A stretch of DNA of 64,000 nucleotides from Parvularcula bermudensis HTCC2503. GTDB lineage: Bacteria > Pseudomonadota > Alphaproteobacteria > Caulobacterales > Parvularculaceae. The notes under the pieces were generated by a model, which saw only the letters and a program-made list of their open reading frames with translations, did not search any database and was not told the DNA's origin. Made by a program: the position numbers and the translations under genes. Shown piece after piece: positions 51,921-61,156 of this stretch; positions within the stretch are counted from its first letter, which is position 1, and each line of letters begins with the position of its first letter. Location: positions 2,294,001 to 2,358,000 of the forward strand of contig NC_014414.1 of the NCBI RefSeq assembly GCF_000152825.2, written 5' to 3'.

Positions 51921-53486
51921 TCAATAGGCGTCTTCGAACGCGGCAAAGCGCCGTTCGAGGTCGATCTGCAATCGCGCTTTTTCGCTGTCATCGGCGAAGC
52001 GTCGGCAAGCCCGGCTGTCAAAGCGTCCGCGACAGGCCGAAATGAGGCGACCTGCCGCAACATCTTCGAACAGGGGCGCCCCCGGCAGGAAAGACGATTG
52101 CAAGCTCTGCCGAGAAAGGGTCTTCAGATCCTCATAGGACAGATCGTATCGCTCAGCCGCCAATTGATACTCTGTCGTCAAATCGTTTCGCAGCACGCCT
52201 TCGTCATCCGTCGACAGAACGATGGGGACACCAAACTGCCGATAGGTGGTGATCGGGTGTTGGTCCCCCTTAACCCCTAAAATGACCTCATTACTCGTCA
52301 GGTTGATCTCAACCGTTACGCCCTGGTCGGCCATTTGTTGCAATAGCGCGGGCGCATCCGTCTCATAGCCGATACCCACGCCGTGCCCAATTCGGCGCGC
52401 CCGCGCCACATCGACCGCCTCACGGATATGATAGGTCATATCCTCAAGCTCGGTCAGCCCTGACCACAGCTCACCGGCATGAAGGGTAAACCCCACTTCG
52501 GGATATTTCTCTGCAAAATAAGCGAACATCTTCATATGGAGACGATAATCGCGGAGGGCGATGGCAGCATGTTCCGGTGCCAGAATATTGACACCAACAC
52601 TCAGAGGGTCCTCCGCCGCAATCATAAAGTGCAGCATTATCTGCGAGAAGACCAATTCCGGCGGGAGCGTCCTGACAGCTGCCCCTAATTGGCGATACGC
52701 GACGGCACAGCCGGGTGCGGGCGTGTCGGAGTCGCAGCGCAAAATGGCGTCGGCCTCTGCCGCCATCTCGGCAAGAAGGGCGCGCCCGGACGACACCAAT
52801 TCGGCCATGCCCCCCGCCATCAACGCCTCTTCATAGGCGGCAAAGTCCGCGTCGGTCTCACCATTAAGTGTTTCGGTGACCCCCATCTGGGCAGGGATGG
52901 GAATCCCCAAAGACCATATGGGCTCGACATAGACAATATTCTGAAGGGCCGCCGTTTCTCTGATCCAGGCAAGGCTTTCCCCGCGATAAGCCCGAAAGGC
53001 GGGATAGAAACGATCGAAGGTCGAAAAGAAATGGTCCGCCCCGGAATTGTCCCCAGGCTTACCCGAAGGGGCGAAATTCCGCACCGAAAACGACTCAATA
53101 GCTGCGCTGCGACAATCTTCGTCCGTTATAAGGACACTGACTCGCACATTTGTCCCCGCCGAGCAGGACGACGCGATCTCCTCGACCTGACTACAGGGAA
53201 CGAACGCAGGGTCCTCCGCGGCGTAACAGAGCTCCGGGTCCTCAGCCCCATCCGCCGTCCATTCGATCAAGCTCTCTGCATATACCGCTCCAGGCAAATG
53301 CGTATGCAGATCGCCACCCTTTGGCATTGCTTGAAGAAACGCTCTCCCTTGCGTGAAGTCGCCCCTTATCTCTTCGAAGAAAGCCGCCGTCGCTTCGGTC
53401 GGCCGGGTATCCTCCCCGCAGGACACCACGTTACCCGCCGCCAGTAGCGCGAAAACGCTGAGGAGAATGCGCATTGTCAGCCCCAT
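51921..53486 (-). CDS. exported adenosine deaminase-family lipoprotein
   Basis: About 521 residues. Signal with lipobox-like VVSC|G (starts possible at 53486 or 53474, MRILLSVFALL). The catalytic set is intact: MPKGGDLHTHLPGA (metal His pair), FTLHAGELWSG (His and catalytic Glu), ARRIGHGVGIG and VLSTDDEGVLR (Asp pair). Length and the insert before the barrel resemble secreted ADGF/ADA2-type deaminases rather than the about 340-residue cytoplasmic enzyme. Should convert (deoxy)adenosine to inosine outside the cytoplasm. Last gene of a minus-strand group, 10 bases after the preceding deaminase. Confidence 0.87.
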   Translation of the reverse strand: MGLTMRILLSVFALLAAGNVVSCGEDTRPTEATAAFFEEIRGDFTQGRAFLQAMPKGGDLHTHLPGAVYAESLIEWTADGAEDPELCYAAEDPAFVPCSQVEEIASSCSAGTNVRVSVLITDEDCRSAAIESFSVRNFAPSGKPGDNSGADHFFSTFDRFYPAFRAYRGESLAWIRETAALQNIVYVEPIWSLGIPIPAQMGVTETLNGETDADFAAYEEALMAGGMAELVSSGRALLAEMAAEADAILRCDSDTPAPGCAVAYRQLGAAVRTLPPELVFSQIMLHFMIAAEDPLSVGVNILAPEHAAIALRDYRLHMKMFAYFAEKYPEVGFTLHAGELWSGLTELEDMTYHIREAVDVARARRIGHGVGIGYETDAPALLQQMADQGVTVEINLTSNEVILGVKGDQHPITTYRQFGVPIVLSTDDEGVLRNDLTTEYQLAAERYDLSYEDLKTLSRQSLQSSFLPGAPLFEDVAAGRLISACRGRFDSRACRRFADDSEKARLQIDLERRFAAFEDAY

Positions 53487-53496
53487 TTCATCGTCG

Positions 53497-54861
53497 TTAG
53501 GCCAGCGTTTTAAGGCGCTCTGCCAGTCGGTTCAATCTTGCCACGAGGTGCCCCTCATCAGCCATGGTCAGGCGCCCCTCCTCGACGATAAGCCGGCCTT
53601 CCACCATGACATGGCTCGGTCGACGTGGCGCACAAAGAATGAGCGCAGCGACAGGGTCCCAGGCCCCCGCGGCGGCAAGTTCGCCTTGCGGCCAAAAGGC
53701 AAGATCGGCCCGCATCCCCACCGCCAATTGTCCCGTATCGCATCGCCCCAAGGTCTCGGCGCCGCCGCGGGTGGCAAGACGAAGGGCAGCCCGAGCGGAG
53801 AGCGCGTCCGCCCCCTCTTTCGCCCGTTGCATGAGCAAAGCCTGACGCGCCTCGCCGATCAGATCGCCTGAATCGTTTGACGCCGACCCGTCAACTCCAA
53901 GCCCCACCCGCGCCCCATGGCGCAGATAGCCCACGATCGGCGCGATACCCGACCCAAGCCGGCCATTTGAGCACGGGCAATGGGCAACACCCGTGCGGGT
54001 CCGACCGAACAGAAATTGCTCTTCCTCAGTCAACTGAACGCAGTGCGCGTGCCAGACATCCTCTCCTACCCAGCCAAGATCCTCGGCATAGTGACCAGGG
54101 CGGCACCCAAATCGGTCGAGGGAGAAGCGAACGTCTTCTACATTCTCAGCAAGATGGGTGTGCAGCATCACGCCTTTGGCCCGGGCCATCTGTGCCGTTT
54201 GTCGCATCAATTCCTGGCTCACCGAAAAGGGCGAGCAGGGAGCCAGGGCAATACGGAGCATACTGCCATCTGAGGGATCGTGATAACGCTCGATCAACCG
54301 CTCGCAGTCTTTGAGGATTGCCGCCTCGTCCTCGACGAGATCATCCGGGGGCAGCCCCGCCTTAGACTGACCGATACTCATCGACCCGCGGGTTGCGTGA
54401 AATCTCACCCCTATTGTCTGGGCCGCGGCGATTGTATCGTCGAGCTGGATACCGTTGGGATAAAGATAGTGGTGATCACTGGTCAGGGTACACCCGGATA
54501 GAACCAGTTCAGCAAGCCCAAGACTGACCGCCGCGTCGACATCTTCGGGCGTCAGACGCCGCCACAGGGGATAGAGTGTCTTCAACCACCCAAATAGCGG
54601 CACATCGAGCGCCGCCGGCACGGCCTTGGTGATCGACTGAAACAAATGATGGTGGGTGTTCACAAGACCCGGCGTAACCACACAATCACGGGCCGAGAAG
54701 AACGTCAGATTGCCTTCCGTCTTTGGGGGGATGGCCCCCGGGGTGCCGAGATCGGTGATCACCCCGTTCTCGATGAGAATATAGCCTCCCTCCCACTCCC
54801 GCTGATCATCATCCATGGTGACAATGACTGCCGGGTCTGTGATCAGCACACGGCCTTTCAC
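53497..54861 (-). CDS. 8-oxoguanine deaminase-like amidohydrolase
   Basis: 454 residues of the TrzN/AtzB/8-oxoguanine deaminase group: VVTPGLVNTHHHLFQSITK, HTHLAENVEDV, VWHAHCVQL, GVAHCPCSNGRLGSG and LGVDGSASNDSGDL. In this group HCPCSN-type enzymes mostly deaminate 8-oxoguanine to urate, which fits a urate-degrading locus; hydroxyatrazine-type hydrolysis cannot be excluded by sequence. GTG start overlaps the permease stop (GTGA). Confidence 0.85.
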   Translation of the reverse strand: MKGRVLITDPAVIVTMDDDQREWEGGYILIENGVITDLGTPGAIPPKTEGNLTFFSARDCVVTPGLVNTHHHLFQSITKAVPAALDVPLFGWLKTLYPLWRRLTPEDVDAAVSLGLAELVLSGCTLTSDHHYLYPNGIQLDDTIAAAQTIGVRFHATRGSMSIGQSKAGLPPDDLVEDEAAILKDCERLIERYHDPSDGSMLRIALAPCSPFSVSQELMRQTAQMARAKGVMLHTHLAENVEDVRFSLDRFGCRPGHYAEDLGWVGEDVWHAHCVQLTEEEQFLFGRTRTGVAHCPCSNGRLGSGIAPIVGYLRHGARVGLGVDGSASNDSGDLIGEARQALLMQRAKEGADALSARAALRLATRGGAETLGRCDTGQLAVGMRADLAFWPQGELAAAGAWDPVAALILCAPRRPSHVMVEGRLIVEEGRLTMADEGHLVARLNRLAERLKTLA

Positions 54862-56186
54862 TCTTTGTCCTCTAATGGCGGAAGCGCGAGTGACATGACA
54901 ATAGCGAGAAAAGCGGCCGGCAGAACGCCGGAAGCAAGGAGGATTTGGGCGAGGGAGGGCAGATGTTGCAAGGCATCAGGAACCAATTGGAGACCTAAAC
55001 CGACCGACAGCGAGGTTGCGAAGATCAGCAGGTTTCGTTGCGACCATGTCACCTCACTTAGCATCGACAAGCCTGCTGCGGCCACCATCCCAAACATGAT
55101 GACCACACTGCCCCCCAACACCTCAATGGGGATGGTCACGATCGCAGCACCGATCTTTGGGACCAGGCCGCAAAGAACGAGGAAAACCGCCCCGAGGGTT
55201 ACAACATGGCGGCTCATCACCCCGGTCATCGCCACGAGACCGACATTCTGGCTAAAAGAGGAATTAGGCAGCCCCCCGAATAGCGCGGCGATCAAGGTCC
55301 CTGCCCCATCGGCAAAGGTGGCGCCCGTCAGCTCCCGATCCGTGGCGCGCCGACCGGCGCCTGATTGGGTGATGGCCGAGACATCGCCGATGGTTTCGAT
55401 CCCCGAGACGAGGACAATCAGACAGAAGGAGACGATCGCCGCCGCCGAAAACGAGACGCCGAAGGGCAAAGGCTCCGGCAACAAGAACCATGCGGCATCG
55501 CTCACGGCGACCGTGTCGATCCGGCCAAAGACCGCAGCCACCGCGTAGCCGGTAAGAATTCCCAATAGGACCGACGCCGTAGAGAGCAATCCCCGGCCAA
55601 AGAATTTGAAGCCAAGGGTCGCCATCATAACGACCAGGGCCAACGCCCAGCTCTCCCCTCGGCCAAAAGCCGCCGTCCCTTGGGACGGGACGCCCCCAGC
55701 GGAATATTGGATCCCAACGCGGATCAATGACAGCCCGATCATGAGGACGACCAGTCCCGTGACGAGAGGCGGCAAGGCGAAGCGAATCCTCGGCACGAGG
55801 GGGGCAAGGAGCAAATGAAAGATCCCCCCGCATAGCGCCCCGCCATAGAGCGCCGACAAGGAGGATACCCCACCTCCACTGACAAGGGGAATCATGATTG
55901 GTAGAAAGGCAAAGCTGGTGCCCTGAACAATCGGCAATCGTGCCCCGATCGGTCCAAGACTGATGGTCTGGAGAAGGGTGGCAACCCCCGCAAAGACCAT
56001 CGACGCCTGAATCATCACAATGAGGGGCGTTTGGTCGGCCGCGCCAAAGCCAATACCCGCCGCCCCCGCCACGATGACGGCCGGGGTCACATTGCTCACA
56101 AACATAGCGAGGATGTGCTGCACCCCGAGCAGAATCGACACGCCAAGGGGCGGAAAATAATCTGGATCGCGATACGATCCAGACAT
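54858..56186 (-). CDS. NCS2-family (UraA/NAT type) xanthine/urate permease
   Basis: 442 residues. Start 56186 has GGGGAG five bases upstream; the longer frame to 56288 has a non-family N-terminus. Opens DYFPPLGVSILLGVQHILAM with many hydrophobic helices, then GIETIGDVSAITQ and the NAT signature SQNVGLVAMTGVMSR. The NAT/UraA branch transports xanthine, urate or uracil; the neighbouring deaminases favour xanthine/urate. Different from the AzgA-type permease in the same locus, so two base carriers are present. Confidence 0.9.
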   Translation of the reverse strand: MSGSYRDPDYFPPLGVSILLGVQHILAMFVSNVTPAVIVAGAAGIGFGAADQTPLIVMIQASMVFAGVATLLQTISLGPIGARLPIVQGTSFAFLPIMIPLVSGGGVSSLSALYGGALCGGIFHLLLAPLVPRIRFALPPLVTGLVVLMIGLSLIRVGIQYSAGGVPSQGTAAFGRGESWALALVVMMATLGFKFFGRGLLSTASVLLGILTGYAVAAVFGRIDTVAVSDAAWFLLPEPLPFGVSFSAAAIVSFCLIVLVSGIETIGDVSAITQSGAGRRATDRELTGATFADGAGTLIAALFGGLPNSSFSQNVGLVAMTGVMSRHVVTLGAVFLVLCGLVPKIGAAIVTIPIEVLGGSVVIMFGMVAAAGLSMLSEVTWSQRNLLIFATSLSVGLGLQLVPDALQHLPSLAQILLASGVLPAAFLAIVMSLALPPLEDKE

Positions 56187-56422
56187 TGCAGCTCCCCGAT
56201 CAATGTCTTCATCGGTGTTTACTGATTTACGGCCCGAGGACTCTCCGCTGTCGGATGATGAGGGGGAGAGAGTGACGTTCCTATTCAAACGACCCTCCCC
56301 TTCTTGCGTTACGCTCGTTGAGGACGGCCACGTCCGTCACCTCCCCCTGCCGCCCCGCAGCCCCGCGGTCCGAGAGTGTGAAGGACCGGGGGGCACTCGG
56401 GAGATAGGCGATCGGTCTGCCC
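56187..56422. other. gap between TonB receptor and NCS2 permease
   Basis: 236 bases on the path from receptor to permease. I see no gene, no clear terminator and no riboswitch I can recognise. A small plus-strand frame across it is the antisense of the receptor's 3' end. Confidence 0.4.
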
Positions 56423-58942
56423 TCAGAACTTATAGACAACCGATGCCTGGAAGCTCCGCGGCATTTCCGGAAGAACGATGGTGCTGCCGAAGAGCTCCGT
56501 AAAGTTCGCGCGGAAATATTCCTCGTCCGTCAGGTTTTTGACCGTCGCCTGGAACAACCAGTTCTCATACTCATAGGACGCGCTGGCATCGACGAGCGTG
56601 TAAGCCGGCAATTCGACCGCTTGGGACTGACCCGAGAATACCTCCTCGACATCGACCACGCTGCCGCTCAAGGACAACCCATTATCAAAAGCGTAAGTCG
56701 CGGTGAGAGAGTAGATATTTTCCGGGATCCCGGCGCGACGGGCCGCATCTTCATCCGGAATGGTGAGGAGCCCAATCGGCTGCGCCCCATAGAACAGGGA
56801 CGGATCGCTGACATTCACCAAGTCTTCCGCTCCGAAGAAACTGAACAATGTCCCCTCTTCCAGACCGGTTAGGTTGACGACCTCGGTCTTGGTATAGGCG
56901 CCGGTGATCAGAAGATTATCGGTCGCTGCCCAGCGAAACTCCGCCTCAAGACCTTCGGTCTTGACCGATTGGTTCACCGTGATCGACTGAGCGTTAAAAT
57001 CGACCCGCTCCTGTTCATAGACCGACAGCGCTGTATACAAACGATCGTCGAAGAAGCTGCCCTTGATCCCGAATTCAAGCAGTTCCGAAGCGCTGAACCA
57101 TGTACCCGCGGCGAGATTGTCGACAGTAATTTCCGCCCCCTGTCCCGCAACGACCGTCGATTGCTCCGAGGCCGTCACATAGGGCACGACTCCGCCGGGC
57201 AGATCGTAGGAAAGGCTGGCCGTCCAGGAGACTCCATCGTCTTCGTCGGACGCCGAGGGAAGGTAATCGCTGCCAATAATCGCCGGGTCGAGCCGGGCGG
57301 TGTGGTTGAACGATTCCGCATCGATGTAATCGTAGCGGACCCCCAGAATGACATTCAGACCCATTTCGAAATCAAGGTCGAACAGCCCGGCAAGACCGTA
57401 ATTGATGTAATCGCCTTCGACATAGGTTGAATAATTCTCGTCCCCCTCCGTCGACAAAAGCCTATCGGACTGAGCGGTATAAGGATTGGGGCTCGACAGA
57501 TCGGCCCGATGGAAAAATTCGTAGTCGAAATCATCTCCGTGGAGAAAATCGGTATATCTGATCGACGGAGAAATCTGGGTCGTGAATACGCCGAGATCGT
57601 TCTCAAACGCTTTTTTGACGATGAGTTTCCCTTCCATCACCCAGGAGTCATGGAATTGGGAGAAGCCATAGTCGTTTTCGTTCTCGTTCTCATACCCTTC
57701 GAAGAACAATTGGCTGATCAACTCGAACCCATCATCGTTCTCGTAAATCGAGTCAAAATAGAAGGTGAGGGTTTTATTCTCGAGAAAGTCATCCTCACCG
57801 GTCAATACATTGCGACGATCGAGGGTCGTCTCCCCAACATCGGTCAAAGCCAGACCGGGGAGGGAGTTCATCAGACACGCATCGGTCATACCTTCGGGGC
57901 CGACCCCGAAACTGGCAACATCCGACGGATCACAAACAAAGTTACCGAACGGATTGAACACACCGGCCGCATCGAATTCCCGGCGCCCCAATTCCCCATC
58001 GCCGTTTTGATCCACGGCTTGGGCGGTCCCCGTTACATATGTCCCATTGTCCACCAATTCCTGGGTCAGACGGTTCCAGCCCCCGTTCTGCTGGCCGTAA
58101 AAATCGTGGTACATAAACCCGAATTCGACCCGCAGATTATCCGACATATATTTGTCGAACGCCCCCTGCAGGATCGTCTGCTCGGTGAACATGTTGCGGT
58201 AATAGCTGCCCGAATCCTCGACTTCAGCATAGAGATGATAGCCGAACTCCTCACCGAGAATGTTACCAGGTCCCGTGAGCGCGGCGCTGAGAACACTCTT
58301 GTTCCAGCTCCCCCCCGTATAAGTTATTTCCCCCTCAGGAACGGTCATCAACTCGCCCCCCGCAACCCGCGCGGTCTTGGGCACGAAATTCATATACCCG
58401 CCGGTTTTGGACGGACCGTAGATGACAGAAGCGGGGCCCCGGACGATATCGATTCGGTCGGACGCCCCGATAGGCGTTGGATAATTGCCCGGATTGTCGA
58501 GGCGACGAACCCCCCGGAAATACACTTCGCCGGGAGTCCCGCGAATATCGAGAGCGCCCCCGATCCCAAAGAATGAGTTGGTGAAGGTCCCCGGCGCTTG
58601 GGCAACGAGGCCATAAATATCGGTGATGCCGAAGCGCTCGATCTGCTCGGCACTGATAGTCGACGCCGAGCGCGGCGTTTCCACAAGGTCTTTGTCAAAA
58701 CCAAAAACCGAGCCCACATCCTCCACCGGCAGCGCCCTCAGGCTCCCTTCGACGACGATCGTGTCGGTGAAAACCTCCGGCTCTTCTTCCTGGGCGAAAG
58801 CGCCCCCCTGCAGAGCAAATGCAGACCCCATCAGCGCCACGACCAGAGCGCGCGAGCTCACCAAAGATCGGCTGCCTCTTGAGAGGCCCCTCTGCGATCC
58901 CGTATCCGGTTGATTGCATGATGTTGCCGTCATCGAGAGCAT
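56423..58942 (-). CDS. TonB-dependent receptor of the purine locus
   Basis: 839 residues from ATG 58942 (AAGGGG seven bases upstream); an ATG at 58972 is less good. Signal-type segment RALVVALMGSAFALQGGAFA-Q, TonB box EVFTDTIVVEGSL, plug motifs DIRGTPGEVYFRGVRRLDN and RIDIVRGPASVIYGPSKTGG, and a full barrel ending SFQASVVYKF with terminal Phe. By family it groups with siderophore-type receptors, but its place upstream of a purine permease and deaminases suggests a purine or nucleoside ligand (inference). Confidence 0.88.
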   Translation of the reverse strand: MLSMTATSCNQPDTGSQRGLSRGSRSLVSSRALVVALMGSAFALQGGAFAQEEEPEVFTDTIVVEGSLRALPVEDVGSVFGFDKDLVETPRSASTISAEQIERFGITDIYGLVAQAPGTFTNSFFGIGGALDIRGTPGEVYFRGVRRLDNPGNYPTPIGASDRIDIVRGPASVIYGPSKTGGYMNFVPKTARVAGGELMTVPEGEITYTGGSWNKSVLSAALTGPGNILGEEFGYHLYAEVEDSGSYYRNMFTEQTILQGAFDKYMSDNLRVEFGFMYHDFYGQQNGGWNRLTQELVDNGTYVTGTAQAVDQNGDGELGRREFDAAGVFNPFGNFVCDPSDVASFGVGPEGMTDACLMNSLPGLALTDVGETTLDRRNVLTGEDDFLENKTLTFYFDSIYENDDGFELISQLFFEGYENENENDYGFSQFHDSWVMEGKLIVKKAFENDLGVFTTQISPSIRYTDFLHGDDFDYEFFHRADLSSPNPYTAQSDRLLSTEGDENYSTYVEGDYINYGLAGLFDLDFEMGLNVILGVRYDYIDAESFNHTARLDPAIIGSDYLPSASDEDDGVSWTASLSYDLPGGVVPYVTASEQSTVVAGQGAEITVDNLAAGTWFSASELLEFGIKGSFFDDRLYTALSVYEQERVDFNAQSITVNQSVKTEGLEAEFRWAATDNLLITGAYTKTEVVNLTGLEEGTLFSFFGAEDLVNVSDPSLFYGAQPIGLLTIPDEDAARRAGIPENIYSLTATYAFDNGLSLSGSVVDVEEVFSGQSQAVELPAYTLVDASASYEYENWLFQATVKNLTDEEYFRANFTELFGSTIVLPEMPRSFQASVVYKF

Positions 58943-59044
58943 AAGTCTTCCCCTTGTCGCCCAGTCACTCATTCGAAGTCATCAATGCGAAAACGCACAG
59001 CGAGGGAGGACATTTGATGCCCCCCAGCCCCTCGCAAAACCCGC

Positions 59045-59139
59045 GTCACATTTGTGACACTACTTTTGCAATTGCGAAATTGTAAACAGGATATTTCTCA
59101 TATCGGTCGATCTGCGCTAGCTTGTGTCACTGATGACAC
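59045..59139. promoter_or_regulatory. paired palindromic operator candidates
   Basis: GTCACA-TT-TGTGAC (59045-59058) and GTGTCA-CTGA-TGACAC (59124-59139). Both contain the heptamer GTGACAC or its complement. They lie in the divergent region between the TonB receptor and the secreted hypothetical gene, the second overlapping that gene's start. They look like sites for one dimeric regulator. Confidence 0.4.
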
Positions 59140-60074
59140 GTTTTCCTCTCAGCTCTCGCGTTCAGCCGTCACGCCGTGCCCGGCGCCCCACCCCTTGGCG
59201 CGCGGCGCTGTCCCTTGCTGTCAGCCTGCTGATATCCGCCGGCGGCCCCCCAGCGATCGCGAAGGAAGAGCCGATCCCTTGCGAAATCAATTTCTCCGCT
59301 CTCCCCCATCATGTGCCCGCAAATCAGCTTAGCCTGCAGCAAGAAAGAGCCCTTCACGCCCTGGCGACAAACCCGGCCGAGGCCGAAGCGTTCTTGAAAT
59401 CCGTCTCCCCCGTGGCGGCGGGGATTTTATCCACTGTCGCCCCTGCTCTTTCGGTCGATATCCGACCGGTCTGGGGCGGATATCGTGGGCATACGGGCCC
59501 CTCCCTGGCCGCCCACTTCCCGCCGACCGACAAGGCCAACAGACTGGCCGCGGCCCTCGGCTATGTTTTCTTCCAAGATAGCGTCCTTGTGCAGTGTCCG
59601 ACCGATGACGCCATCGAGACACCGGCCTATTGGATCGAAGAGGGGGAGGAGAGTGACCTTCTCAATCAAACGACATTGAAATCCCTCTACGGTATGATGA
59701 TTGGTGAAGCCGACGGCGACCTTCATCTCGGCTTCACGTATTATCCCCAAGCGGATCGCTTTTTGGTGCTCGCCCTATCGGACCGCCCAGACTATGAGCG
59801 AGGGGTGGTCACGGCTCTAGATCGGCAATTGCGGCAATTCTCAGAGGGCCGCGCCGATATCACTCTCCTAAAAGGGACAAAGTCCGTCCGATTTCTCGCC
59901 AATGATTGGCGGGTTGATCCCAAGGGCAAGCACTACGCCGAGACCTATCTTAGTGACGATCTCGTCGCGCGATTATCGGTCTTTCGGGCCCAATATCTCT
60001 CAGCTCTCGACGCCCTTGCCGTCCCCCCCGGCCCCGCATCGAGCCCGCTCGCCAAGGACGACGAGATCCCATAA
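59124..60074 (+). CDS. secreted protein of unknown function
   Basis: 316 residues from GTG 59124, or 313 from ATG 59133. Basic N-terminus then a hydrophobic segment AALSLAVSLLISAGGPPAIA|K, a signal peptide. The mature part is not recognised: it has two cysteines (IPCEINF, VQCPTDD), a central segment VDIRPVWGGYRGHTGPSLAAH and a C-terminal half with TYYPQADRFLVLALSDRPDY. Ends 32 bases before the SBF-like transporter start, so possibly co-transcribed. No function proposed. Confidence 0.65.
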   Translation: MSLMTRFPLSSRVQPSRRARRPTPWRAALSLAVSLLISAGGPPAIAKEEPIPCEINFSALPHHVPANQLSLQQERALHALATNPAEAEAFLKSVSPVAAGILSTVAPALSVDIRPVWGGYRGHTGPSLAAHFPPTDKANRLAAALGYVFFQDSVLVQCPTDDAIETPAYWIEEGEESDLLNQTTLKSLYGMMIGEADGDLHLGFTYYPQADRFLVLALSDRPDYERGVVTALDRQLRQFSEGRADITLLKGTKSVRFLANDWRVDPKGKHYAETYLSDDLVARLSVFRAQYLSALDALAVPPGPASSPLAKDDEIP

Positions 60075-60106
60075 GGGCTTTGGCAAGCGGGATGGAAAGG
60101 CACGTT

Positions 60107-61147
60107 ATGGGTAACGAAAGGCGAACGGATGGAGCGTCCGGCTCTCGCTCCATAAGGGAACGGATACGTATCGATCCCTTTGTCGTGGCGATGGCAGCAA
60201 CGGCCCTGGCCGGGTTCTTGGTGCCGGGCCCTGGCGCGCCTTCATCACCGCTCAGACTACAGATGGTTACGCAAGTCGGCATTGCCCTGATCTTTTTCGT
60301 GCACGGCGCGGCCTTTCCTCGCCAAGTCATCGTCGAGAACGCGCGCCGTTGGCCGGTCCATCTTCTGATCCAAGGGACAACCTTCGTTCTCTTCCCCTTG
60401 ATCGGACTGGTCTTCTATTATTCGCTCGGGCCTTTTTTATCGGACTCGCTGCGCCTTGGCTTCTTTTTCCTCGCGGCCCTCCCCTCAACGATTTCTTCCG
60501 CCGTGGCGATGACCGCAGCGGCGCGCGGAAATGTGCCGGTCGCCGTCTTCAACGCGTCCCTCTCCGGCCTTATTGGGCTGGTCGTCACCCCGGCACTGCT
60601 CTCAATGATCGGCTCCTCGGGAACCGGCAGCCTCTCCTATCAGCAGGCCCTCATCGACATTGCCCAGGTCCTGCTCCTGCCCTTTGCGGCGGGACAATTA
60701 TGCCGCCCCCTGATCGCAGATTTTATTACGCGGCATAAGCCGAAGATCACCCGCCTCGACCGGGGGGTCATTTTGCTGATCGTCTATACTGCCTTCGCGT
60801 CGTCTACCGCAGCGGGGGTATGGTCGACGGTTTCCCCGGTTCAATTGGCGGGAACGATTGCCCTCGTTATGATGCTTCTGGCGGTCGCGCTGGTTCTCGT
60901 GACCCTCGCGGCGCGGGCTATTGGCCTTTCCCGCCACGACGAGGTGTCAGTCGTCTTTTGCGGCTCGACGAAGAGTCTCGCCAACGGGGCCCCGATGGCT
61001 CAAGTCTTGTTCGCCGGAAGCGGGGCAATCGGCCTGATCTTGCTGCCGCTCATGCTCTATCATCAATTACAATTGATCGCCTGCGCCCTCTTGGCCCAGC
61101 GCTATGCTGGGCAAGCCGCGAGCGAAGAGGCCAATGAAACGGACTAG
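60107..61147 (+). CDS. SBF-like (bile acid:sodium symporter superfamily, YfeH type) transporter
   Basis: 346 residues. Start 60107 has GGAAAGG six bases upstream; a TTG at 60080 and an ATG at 60092 are alternatives. Nine to ten helices; landmarks RIDPFVVAMAATALAGFLVPG, FFVHGAAFPRQ, AALPSTISSAVAMTAAARGNVPVAVFNASLSG and FCGSTKSLANGAPMAQVLF match the SBF_like group represented by YfeH. Substrate unknown. Convergent with the RND gene, stops 9 bases apart. Confidence 0.85.
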   Translation: MGNERRTDGASGSRSIRERIRIDPFVVAMAATALAGFLVPGPGAPSSPLRLQMVTQVGIALIFFVHGAAFPRQVIVENARRWPVHLLIQGTTFVLFPLIGLVFYYSLGPFLSDSLRLGFFFLAALPSTISSAVAMTAAARGNVPVAVFNASLSGLIGLVVTPALLSMIGSSGTGSLSYQQALIDIAQVLLLPFAAGQLCRPLIADFITRHKPKITRLDRGVILLIVYTAFASSTAAGVWSTVSPVQLAGTIALVMMLLAVALVLVTLAARAIGLSRHDEVSVVFCGSTKSLANGAPMAQVLFAGSGAIGLILLPLMLYHQLQLIACALLAQRYAGQAASEEANETD

Positions 61148-61156
61148 CCCTTTGGT

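Noticed and set aside
56187-56422. Purine or xanthine riboswitch before the NCS2 permease
   Set aside because: I could not find the conserved core of any known purine-responsive riboswitch by eye; a covariance-model search would be needed to revive it.
56203-56502. Plus-strand 99-residue frame between permease and TonB receptor
   Set aside because: Its second half is antisense to the receptor C-terminus, and the sequence is low-complexity Pro/Arg-rich, typical of a shadow frame in GC-rich DNA.
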